Shown here piece by piece: positions 45,093 through 54,554 of a DNA stretch of 64,000 bases (positions within the stretch are counted from its first letter, which is position 1; each line of letters opens with the position of its first letter). Location of the stretch: positions 930,001 to 994,000 of the forward strand of contig JAHBBC010000002.1 of assembly GCA_019915015.1 (NCBI GenBank), given 5' to 3'. The position numbers and the translations under genes were made by a program. Under the pieces are notes generated by a model. That model worked only from the letters and a program-made list of their open reading frames with translations, made no database searches and was not told where the DNA came from. Source of the stretch: Auriscalpium vulgare. Taxonomy: Eukaryota > Basidiomycota > Agaricomycetes > Russulales > Auriscalpiaceae.

Positions 45093-48000
45093 ATGTTGTT
45101 GGATCTTCCCGAAGACCTCCTGCACGCAATTATTCTCCTGGTCGGTGACACCAAGAGCATACTCGCCTGTCTGGCGGTCAGTCTTTTCGCTTTTCCATAA
45201 TACATTCCGCATCATTTGAAGACATCTGTCATAGACATGCCGAAGGCTGAACACTCTCGGGGACTCCCTTCGAGTACAGTACAGTATTGAACTGGGCGCC
45301 TCCGGTATGTGCGAGGGCCCCGATGCTCGACACCTCGACGTGTCCGAAAAGCTGCAACGCCTACGCGCCTACCGATCTGCTTGCGCGCGAGATATCACAT
45401 TAGAATTGCTCCCATTCGCCCCCTTCGTCGCCGGTAACATCGGCTCACGGCTGCACAGCTCTGTGACTACATTGGTTTCAGAAACCGAGGACGATGAGCA
45501 CCGTGTCACTGTGCTCGTCCAGCAGATGCCGTCCGTCCTGCGAGGGATCGAGGAGCGCCACTGGAGTATCGAGCTCCCCGGTCACATGCACAAGGGTGTG
45601 AGTGCGGTCGATGCATCGCAAGACCTGCTCGTCGCATATGCTTCAGACTACTCGGTGAATGAGTATGTCGCTCATCTAGTTGTTTTCCTCCGGCCGGCTT
45701 GAGGCTTGGCTTCGCATTGACGCATTCATCGCAGTACATGGATAGTCCATATGCTGTCACTATCCACAGGCGAACCCCACCCTTCCGCCTTGTATGCCAG
45801 CAAAGAAGTGACAAGGAGTCACCTCGTAGATGAAGTGTTTGGCGATCACTGCGCGGCCAAGGGCTGGGAGGAAGCGCGGCGCTGCGTGACCATCTGGAAT
45901 TGGAAGACCCAGAGCAGAGAAGTCAAACTTGTACGCAAATTCACCTGTCTGCTGCGTGTTGTCGATGATCTCTCTCCCCTAGTTCCTTCCTCAGCCGGAG
46001 CCTGATTTTAGTTTCACATTTCTCGACGCTGCTCACATCGTCATTCTGGCCACCGACCCGTCGGTCATTCTCGTGTATTCGTTCGATGTTGAGCAAAGCG
46101 AGTACCTGCCAACGACCTTCGCGCTCCCAACCGACTCCCACATCACTAGCATCCTAGAGCTCAACAATTGTACCACTGTTGCCGGTTTAGACCACCCGGG
46201 CATCTTCCACCCCACGCCGTCACGTATGCTGTCTGTTTTTTTCAATACACCACGAGACCCTTGCTGGTTCTATCTCAACATTCCCACGGACACGCTCCTC
46301 GCACATTTACAGGCCGCCCCGGCGACGGTGCAGTGGGCCGACTGGGGACCAGCAGGCAGCCGGCTGATACCATTGCCCGGAAACGTGAAAGCCGGAGAAT
46401 TCGACCCCCGCGGCGTGATGTGCGCGGTAACGCTTGCTCAGGATGAAAGCATATGGGAGGCTGAGAGCACCGCTGTGCTTGCGGATTTCCGCCCCTCACG
46501 GGTGGCGCAGGCGCGGCGGCGCGGTGTGGGGTTGGTCGAAGAGGCCTATCCGGCGACTAACGTTGGCGTTGGTGGTTTGGTCAAGGCGAGGTTGCCGTAC
46601 GCGGCGAAAAAGTTCACGTGGCCCTCACCGTGGAAAGAGTACGACGTGCTCATGTGCGAGGATCAGATGTTCGTTATAGAGGTGTGTTGCCGCGATCATA
46701 CAACTCAGACAGCAACATCAGCAAAAGTGCCGAAGTCGCGCGTCGGCGCGCATGCCTTCCCGATCGGGTCAGGCCTCAGATGGCCTCGCATGGGGCTCGC
46801 ATGGGACACCCCGGTCTGGGATTGGACCCAGGTTGGTATCAGAGGCGTATACATGTAGATAGCGTGAAGTCTAGTACAGGGCTGCGATAAATCAACTAAA
46901 AACGAAAGAAAATGAGGGTGCAATACAGGAACAAGCCCAGCGCCGTCACCCGTCACGATATTACACGTCAAAGCCTTCGTGCTCATCGCCGGGCTCGTTC
47001 TCGCCACCCTCTGACCCCAAATCACCATCCTCTGCATGGTAGGGAATGCGAACTTCGGCGTCGTTTGGCACACGCATGTCGAGCGCTCGTCGAGCCTCGA
47101 ACGCAGCACGCCACGCGTAAGGCGCGTTCATGCATCATGTCGACACTCGGCTCGGGGTCCACAGATCATGAGAACCACACCGGGCTGGAGCGCACGGGCT
47201 CGGCGGGGGGCGCAGCTGCCGGCCGTCACGCAGTCGCAACTGGGATGCGTCCGACCATGCGCTCGATGCGCGCATCGTCCTCGCAGCCCGTTCTCCTGTC
47301 CCCGCGCTTGCGTGTGTGACACCGCGCCGCGCATACCCCAGCTGCTAGCGCTGCTCCTCGAGCCCACACGCGAGTCGACCACTTGTTGAACTGCCGCCGT
47401 GTCGCCCGGATGCCTGATTCCCGTGCTCGCCACGTCGTACCTCCCTTCCTGCGCGGGCCGTCCACTTCGGTGCCCCAACGGGCTGGCGGGCCATGCGCTC
47501 TATGCGCAAAACCTCCTTGCCCCGCGCCCGCCCGCGCTGTGCGAGTCGACCCTTGTGAGGTGGCACCGCTCGATGGCGCGGCTCATCCACCGTGGGCGAG
47601 CCGCAGCGCGCCACTCGCCCCCGTCGAGCTCGCTTGATGCACCTCGTCCTAGATGCGGTCGTGCGCGCCGTCGTGCCGCCATCTCCTTCATGCATGTTCC
47701 CCGTTCTTGATACGCCCGCCTCGTCCACGCACCGCTCGATTGCACTACCCGCTCTAGAGAGCCGCAGCGCGCGACCCGCCGCCATCTCACTCGTCTTCTT
47801 AAGGTATGCGCCGCGATCTTGATGCGCCGCGTTCATTTTGTGCAGCGTGCACGTGGAGGGCGTCTTCCACAGCTGAGATCGCACGTCGGCGCCTCCTTGA
47901 GACTTGGCGGTCAGCGTTGGCGTTGCCCTGCCATGTCACAGCGCCTCGTCCAGCGTGGTCCACGCGGGATTCATTGGCATCTTGACCGCGCTGCGACGGC

Positions 48001-51000
48001 GTCGCAACCCGTCCGGGGTGGGCGCGTGACTGCTGGGTCGCAGCACCTCTTCCAGCGTTGTCCTGGAGCGGTGCACACACTGTGGCAGCCTCGTCCACTG
48101 GCGTGCTCGCGTCGCGCCTCGCCCGTCTCCTTCAGCCATGGCGCAGCCATCTTGATGCTCCTTGTCCGACATGTACAGCGTGCGCGCCGTCGTCTTGCAT
48201 GCCGCTGATGCGCAAGCCAGCGCGCGCGCTGCAAGCACGCCCGGTCCAGTTTTGAGCAGACGTCCGCGCCCAGGATATCTTGAACAGGATGCTTGATGGG
48301 CTTGAGGTCGCACATCCGCTGCTTCTTGATGCTTGAGGGCATTGTCCATGGCCGCGTGCGATGATGTTTCTTGAGCGTGGCTGATTGACCTGCGCGCGTC
48401 CGTAGGCATGTCGTGCAGGGGTTGCTGGAGAGTTGAGGCCTCGGCCTGAGCCTCGAGCGCGGCAATGTGGCCATTGCTCTCCTTCGTGCCGCTGCGCGTC
48501 ACGGGCCACATGCTTGTCGTGATGTGGCGCGTGTGAACGAGCATACATGGCAACGCCCAGACAATCTGACAGACGGGGATTGACGCTTCCAGAGTGTCAC
48601 CTAGGCGGCGCACGCACGCTCTAAGTACACTGAGAGACGAATTAGTTATATACAAAAGATTATAGAGAAAGTAGACAAGGTACATACCTACGCGCAACGC
48701 GCTCGTACAGCGGCCGACGGTGCGTCGGTTGCCTGGCCCTTGCAGCTGAGCCATCCATGCCTCGCTCCTGCATGCGACGACGGGCTGAGGTCGCGCAGAG
48801 TCGCAGCGCGCCTCGTCCAGGGGTTGGTTTTGACCGATGAGGCCTTGAGGGCCCACCGGAAAAGCCCAGGCGCTCGCGTCGGATGCAGTCAGCGCGAGCG
48901 CGAGTGACGCTGGTGCAAAGACGGCTGCGCCTCTCCAGCGCCTCGTCCAGGTCTGTGTGCCGTCTGTTCGGACCGTGCGGGGCGTTGGTGTCGGGTGTTA
49001 GCGCGGCCTGCCACGCGCTGGAGAAGTCATCCGGCGCAGTTGTCAGAAAAACAAATGTGTAGAGAGAGAGTGACGGAACGCACCGGGCTGCCTATGTCGA
49101 GCTTTGAGAGTGTGTTGCCATACAACACGTTCCCGAAGCCGATATGCTTGTGCTTGTTGTGCGCCCCACCACCCGTCGCGAGCACGCCCGCGAAGTGTGG
49201 GTCCCACGGGAGCGCCTTCGCCACCGCCGTGTGCTCGTGGAACTTCCACAGCGGCGTGTTCCCAGTGCCCGCGCCCTCCTCCGCGTGCCCTGCGCCCGTC
49301 CTGTCCACGCGCCTCGAGCCGCACAGGTCCCATATGCAGACCTTATGTTGTTCCTCAAGCAGCGCGCTCCGCGGGCCGCTGTCGCCGCTCTACCGCAGCC
49401 CGCTATGCGGGGCTGGACGCGCCGGGCCATGGACCACGAGCAGTGGGGCAATAATGGCGTGCGCTGACGCCGATGGCACCACGAGCGGTGGGATGACAGC
49501 GGTGTGCACGACTGCGGACAGCACAACGAGCACCGTGGTGGCCTGCGAATGGTGACATGGCACATACGTCAGCAAAGCGCCAACTCACATGCGCTGCAGA
49601 CGCACCTCGTCGTTCCCAATCTCGGGCAGCTAAATTGTGGGCCACGGTGCGTGGACTCGCGCGTGGATGCCGCCCTCGACCTAACCGCTGGCACGGTTGC
49701 CTCTGCGCGGTTTCCTGCAAACTTGCACTGGCCGTGGATGGCTTTTGGCGAAATGAGCGGGACGCGGCATCGTCGTCTTTCTTGCTGAATGAGGTGGCGT
49801 AGCAGCGTGTGCGTGGGCAGGGCTAGGAGAGCTGCTTGTTGTCTCAGAGCCGCAGTTATCTTCAGCCCAGGCGGAAGCCGACAGAGCCATAAACTTCCGC
49901 TGGCTTCAAGGGAGCGCCACACGAATATCAGCAGAGTGGTGGAACATAAGATGCGCGCCTCGAACGCACCTCATCGCTGTGCCCGCCGCTCTCCTTCCTG
50001 CATGTGGACACGTCGGCAGCGTGGGTGCGCCTGTCAGAAGCTCGGCGACTCCCAGCACCGGATGCTGAACTTCTCGCAGCTGTTGTCATAGCACAAAGCG
50101 GAGGTCTTGTGTGCGACGGTGCAGTAGCGGCTACAAGACCCGACAATTAGTCACAAGAGCAATATCGACGTCTCGCAACACACCTTAATGTCCGTCGCGT
50201 CTTCGCAATCATGTACGTAGCTGGGAAGAGCTGGTGTGCATTGCTGCACATAGGAGATGTCCATCGAACGGCGGGTCCAGCAGTGCGAGTGACTGCTTGA
50301 CATCGAGTGCGGAGAGAAAGTTGCAGGCCGCCGTGAGTTGCCTGGCAGGGGAGAAGTGAGTGGCAGAGGGACTTCGGGTGGCAGCGGCGGTTTTAATCAT
50401 GAGGGCACGAGTGACTTAGACTTGAAGCTTGTAGCTTTGCGTGGAACGCGGCTGGGGCGCGTGCAAGTGTTTGGCAAAATGTATGCGGTGGCGCTATGAC
50501 GCGTCGCGTCGCGCTTTTAAACTCCGCAGCTCAACGTATATATGGGGCGGTGGAACACATCCACTGCCTCGCGTCGTCCTTTCCCTTCCTCCCTCATCCC
50601 ACCAACGCCCGTCTGCCCGTCTATGCGCTTCCTGCCTCCTTCACCTCCCCAGTTATCTCTTCGAGGGCTGACTTCTGCAAGTGAGCTCCCTTCGGCTCGC
50701 ATCCCCGCGTGTCAACTGACAAGGATCCCCCAGGTCGAGCTTTTCGTTCACGCGTCGGAGACCAGGTACGACTTCATTGATCATGCGCGTGTGCTATGCT
50801 TCAGCACTACTCATGCTCGCTGTTTGTAGTAACATGGCTGGGTGAGGATACTGGCCCCCGATCAAGCTTGGCTAGGTACGTGACGTATCCGCTTTCGACT
50901 TCCCGCATCTGACAATGCGTCCGCAGTCGACCGTGACAACCTCCGCGAGCATTTGTGGTACGCTCTTCCGTCTTGCTTTGTTCTTTCTTGCTTGCCTAAC

Positions 51001-51645
51001 ATCTGTTCCAGTGCTTCTGGTGCGCATACATCCTACCTCTCAGTGAGCCCTTCCTGCGCATACATGCGTTGCTTGTGCGTGAGAGTCTCCGTGGGCGGCG
51101 CCGCGTGGGGTAAGGTGAATGGGGTGCCCGATGTCGTGTAGGCGTCGGTTATCAATCCAGTGTATCATTTACTTTACTGTAACTTCATGCAATACAGTAT
51201 AGTTTATTGTCTTTGAACTGCTACAGCCATATGATGACTACCAGACTGCCTTCCGCTCGGATCACATCACATAGCCATGTATGCACCAAGTGAGTCCTGC
51301 CACCCTTGGTAGGTCCCGAGGCTCGCGTCAGCTCGTATGGCCTCGGATAGCCATGTGTGGCTATCCCAGTCTCGCAGCCATGCCAAGGTCCCGAGACTAG
51401 CGAACTCAACCATTCGACATGAGGCTATCCGAGGTCGACCCCAGACCGGCGACCGTGCCAGGGCCTGCCCAGGCTGGAGACCCGTCCAAGGTCCACCTGA
51501 GATCACGTGAGTCTATCTGAGACCACGGCCCTTTTGCTGATGAAGAATATTGATCCATCTACATATCGTTCTACAGGATACCGACCCGATGACTCCGGTT
51601 GAAGGTGGTCGTGTATACCCGAAGGCATGGGCGTGCACAATTTGA
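45093..51645 (+). CDS. F-box protein, copy 2, with a 4.8-kb element in its last intron
   Basis: Starts MLLDLPEDLLHAIILLVGDT, spliced to TCRRLNTLGDSLRVQ, and follows copy 1 exon by exon (MLSLSTGEPHPSALYASKEV, VTIWNWKTQSREVKL, ADFRPSRVAQARRRGVG, EDQMFVIE). The last exon (51577-51645) reads DTDPMTPVEGGRVYPKAWAC plus TI. It lies 4.9 kb away because element 46716-51542 sits in the intron, whose donor (46682) and acceptor (51576) are both preserved. Frame and stops are intact, so a normal protein could be made if the enlarged intron is spliced; otherwise translation would end a little after VCCRDHTTQT in element sequence. Amino-acid changes relative to copy 1 are spread along the protein. Confidence 0.75.
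46961..47131 (-). other. possible captured gene end inside the element
   Basis: A minus-strand frame reads MNAPYAWRAAFEARRALDMR, VPNDAEVRIPYHAEDGDLGS and an acidic end before TAA at 46961. Codon use and the acidic C-terminus look protein-like, but I do not recognise a family, and an in-frame stop lies just upstream. It may be a second captured exon. Confidence 0.3.
49087..49337 (-). pseudogene. captured exon of a CDC20/Cdh1-type APC/C activator
   Basis: The frame reads KVCIWDLCGSRRVDRTGAGH, then PLWKFHEHTAVAKALPWDPH and FAGVLATGGGAHNKHKHIGF, ending in SKLDIGSP before a GT donor. CDC20/Cdh1 proteins have 'WDLRGSR ... LWKFHEHTAAVKALAWDPHxxGVLATGGGTxDKHIRFWN ... LDTGSQV' here. So one to two blades of the WD40 propeller are present with clear damage: a VAK transposition for AVK, GAHNK for GTxDK, and GFGN for FWN. 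The preserved 3' splice-donor shows capture from genomic DNA. No other CDC20 exons are nearby. Confidence 0.7.
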
Positions 51646-51905
51646 CGGTAGCGAAAAGTAGTCAGAAAAAAAGAACGCGTCGTTTGCTGGGATAGGATAG
51701 GATACGATTAAACCTGCAGCTGCAGGGGTCCCGGGCCCGCGCTACGTAGACGGCGCTGTATATACAAAGATACACCAGATCTACGCCACCACAGACTACT
51801 ACTGCTTCGTATATGCCACGCACAAGACTCCGGTGCAAAACCCACAGCACAGAGAATAAAGCCACGATGAAGCAAAAAGAAGGGCCAGGAAACATGCCAG
51901 TGCAC
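51543..51905. repeat. right part of tandem duplication copy 2
   Basis: Matches 44447-44765: end of the last intron, the last exon and about 240 bp of 3' flank. It differs by small indels, for example an insertion of CTGCAGCTGCAGG near 51715. It ends about 40 bp before the ZIM17 start codon, so the duplicated F-box 3' region now supplies the ZIM17 promoter. Confidence 0.8.
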
Positions 51906-51944
51906 TCCGTTCTCACGCATTGCATCTCAGCTACTGACCACGAC

Positions 51945-52497
51945 ATGCTCCCGTCGCGTCTCTTCCGCAACACCGGCATCGCCCCTCATCTTCGCTCCCT
52001 CCTGCGGCCGTCTCCCACTCTCCCCGCCGCCGCCGCCGTCCGCCTCCGCTTCTTCGGCCTCCGCCATCTCTCGTCGCGTCCGAGCGAACCACCGTCCGGC
52101 GATTCGTCAGCGCCTTCGCCTCCGAGCCTGCCCTCCTCGCAGACCGTCAAGCTTGAGCCCGAAGAGCCGCGACTATCTCTCACCTTCACATGCACCGTGC
52201 CGGAGTGCGGCACGCGCTCGTCGCACCAGTTTACCAAGCGCGCTTATGAGAAGGGCATCGTGCTGGTCGAGTGCCCGGGGTGCAAAAACAGGTGCGTGGA
52301 CACGTTCCGTGAGAGCTGTACGCGTGTCGCTGATGCTAGCCCCCAGACACTTGATTGCAGACCACCTGGGTTGGTTCAAAGACTCGACAGAGGACGGCAA
52401 GTTGCGAACAGTGGAGGACCTCCTGCGCGCCCGAGGTGAGAAGGTGCGCAGGGGACGACTAGATGCAGGGGGCGTGGTCGAGTACACGCCAGAGTAG
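51945..52497 (+). CDS. ZIM17: Hsp70-escort zinc-finger protein Zim17/Hep1/Tim15
   Basis: Starts MLPSRLFRNTGIAPHLRSLL, an Arg-rich mitochondrial presequence that continues through FFGLRHLSSRPSEPP. The DNL zinc finger reads LTFTCTVPECGTRSSHQFTK, YEKGIVLVECPGCKN and, after a 53-bp intron, RHLIADHLGWF. The four Cys are at CTVPEC (split) and CPGC, and the family signature DNL region is HLIADHLGWF. The protein keeps matrix Hsp70 (Ssc1) soluble during import and iron-sulphur cluster work. The end GGVVEYTPE is typical. An in-frame upstream extension lies in duplicated F-box 3' flank, so ATG 51945 is chosen. Confidence 0.9.
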
Positions 52498-52609
52498 GTT
52501 CTTTACATACTCCTTCTTCGCCAAAGTATTCTAGACACGAGCATAATGTATCGTCGCATTTGACACATCCCATCTACTGTAGCACCATAATATACCAGCC
52601 ACCTGTCGC

Positions 52610-53248
52610 CTATGCTGACGCAGCCTGAACTGCTGGCTCCAACTCTGCCTCGATGATGTTGTTCTTGACAAGGAGATCCTCGAGCTCCCCAGACTGGTGC
52701 ACTGCAGGCGCGAATGATGATCAATATATTCCGACCGGAATTAAGGGTAACATACTGCCAAGGACAATGTCACAACCGCCCACGAACTCCGAGTTGACGT
52801 ACAACTGAGGAATTGTCGGCCACTCCCTGCATTGCATGGCATGCGTAAGCACGAGGGACATGCAGGCAGAGCACACACGCACGAAAACTCCTTGATGCCG
52901 CTCCGAAGCTCGGAGTCCACCAACACGTTGAACGTCTTCATCTTCTCCGCGGGCACACCGTGCAGGTCGAGCACCTGGATGACCGCACGCGAGAAGCCGC
53001 ACTCCGGCAGCGACGGCGTGCCCTTCATGAACAGCACCAGTGGCGACGATTCGACCGCCTTTTGGATCTGGCTACGTGTTTCGGTGGAGAGCAGGCGGCG
53101 GAGGACAGCAGCGGAGGTGCTTTGAAGGGCAGCCGTCGGCGCTGTGCGCGCGAGGGACGTGAGCTGCAGCGGAGACTATTGAATGAGGCCACGAGAGCGC
53201 TGGAGAAACTCCTGGACACACCGATGGCCTGAAAGCAGTGCGGAACAT
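52610..53248 (-). CDS. GRX5: monothiol glutaredoxin Grx5
   Basis: Exon 1 is MFRTAFRPS, joined by a 57-bp intron to [20 protein letters not shown], giving a mitochondrial targeting sequence. The glutaredoxin fold has [20 protein letters not shown], the active site PECGFSRAV (CGFS, monothiol type), then [40 protein letters not shown], and, after another intron, [20 protein letters not shown]. Grx5 transfers iron-sulphur clusters in the matrix. [17 protein letters not shown] holds the glutathione-binding residues. The gene is convergent with ZIM17, 112 bp apart. Four exons, no defect. Confidence 0.92.
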
Positions 53249-53430
53249 GGTGGTTAGGCTGAGAGTGTGTCAGGTTGTCGTGGAACGCGGCTGAGAAAGC
53301 GTCGGACGCCCGAGCCGATTATGTCATCAGACCGGCCCGGCACACTGAACTCAGAAACTCGTGAATATCTTCGCGAGAGCCATCATGTCTGACATCCCGC
53401 TTATATCTCTCAGTACGCAAGATACTCGAC

Positions 53431-54379
53431 ATGAAAACTGAAAACCGCACGTTTATTGTCTCGGGAGGGTAAGCTCACTTACCCTGTGCTTGGATCAATC
53501 ATTAAGGGCTCTTGTAGCTCTTCAGGACTTGGTCTCGCCACAGCCGACGACCTTTTGAAGGGCGATGCATATGTTGCGATCCTTGATCTCAAGCCTCCAG
53601 CGGATCTAGCCTCGCTGTCCCCCATCTCACGCGTCCGGTTCTGGAAGATTGACATCACGAAAGTGGACGACATCTCCGCCGCGGTGGACGAGGCTGTGGC
53701 CTGGACGAAGGAGACGGGCGCACCGCTAGGCGGCGTGGTCAACTGCGCCGGAGTGGGTACTGCAGCCAAGGTGCGTCTCCTGTGCCCATGCCTCGCGAGC
53801 ACATCGGGGGTCTGAACGAGGCACTGCAGGTCATCGACAGCCAAGGCGAGCCGCACTCGCTCAAGCTGTGGGACTTCGCGCTCGCGGTCAACCTGACGGG
53901 CACTTTCAACCTCACTCGTCTTGCCTGCAAGCACCTCGCCGCGGTGGTGCCAGAGGGCCCCGACGGCGAGCGCGGCGTCGTCGTCATGGTCGCCAGCGCC
54001 GCCGCCGTACGTTTCCCCGCCCGCCCGCCAATTCGCGCACCTCCCTGACCTCTTTCGTTAGTTCGAAGGCCAGCCCGGCCAGGCGGCGTACTCCGCGACC
54101 AAAGGCGCGCTCGTGAGCATGACCCTCCCCATGGCGCGCGACCTCGGGCGCTACGGCATCCGCGTCGTCACCGTCGCGCCCGGCGCGTTCGCCTCACCCA
54201 TGACCGACGTGATGAGCGACAAGACGCGCGAAAGCCTGCGCCGCGATCTGATCTTCCCGACGCGCCTCGGCACGGCGCGCGAGTTTGCGCAGACGGTCCG
54301 GTGGATCGTGGAGTGCCCGTATGTGAATGGCGAGACCGTTCGCCTGAGCGGCGCGAGCAGGCTGCCTGCAAGGCTCTGA
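53431..54379 (+). CDS. HSD10-like short-chain dehydrogenase
   Basis: Starts MKTENRTFIVSGG and splices to SSGLGLATADDLL, the TGxxxGxG cofactor loop. Further motifs: VRFWKIDITKVDD, GVVNCAGVGTAAK (NNAG equivalent), then VIDSQGEPHSLKLWDFALAV, NLTGTFNLTRLACKHL, VVVMVASAAA (catalytic Ser strand), FEGQPGQAAYSATKGALVSM (catalytic YSATK), and VVTVAPGAFASPM. The insert after AAK, before GEPHSL, fits the type-2 3-hydroxyacyl-CoA dehydrogenase (HSD17B10) group, which oxidises 3-hydroxyacyl-CoA in fatty acid and isoleucine breakdown. The third intron (about 53772-53830) is needed to join AAK to VIDSQG. Substrate is inferred from family only. Confidence 0.82.
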
Positions 54380-54554
54380 CGGGTCATTTAGGGCATGGTA
54401 TGTGCGTGTACTACTTGAGCATCTCCCTTGGCAGAGTTGCTCGTGTATTCAAATAAAGAGTTACCCGTTCCGGTCGGTCACGTGATTACCATCCATACAT
54501 TATTTTGGACGCTCAAATTGAGCCTCAAAATCTGGCATCCTGCTGTTGTCGACC

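Larger units (their letters stand above)
46716..51542. mobile_element. 4.8-kb DNA transposon-like insertion with terminal inverted repeats
   Basis: Left end CATCAGCAAAAGTGCCG and right end CGGCCCTTTTGCTGATG are inverted repeats: the first 12 bases are perfect, then similarity continues with one mismatch per few bases (GTGCCGAAGTC versus GGGCCGTGGTC). The equivalent intron in the F-box paralogue (44400-44457) reads GACAGCAAGA with no insertion, giving the empty site and exact borders. The flanks suggest at most a 2-bp duplication (AA). Inside are GC-rich sequence with recurring CGCCTCGTCCA words, a captured WD40 exon, and stretches with intact splice-like signals. I found no transposase, so it is non-autonomous or decayed. 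Confidence 0.75.

Noticed and set aside
46716..51542. Helitron as the class of the inserted element
   Set aside because: Gene capture would fit, but the ends are inverted repeats and lack the TC...CTRR Helitron pattern; class left open.
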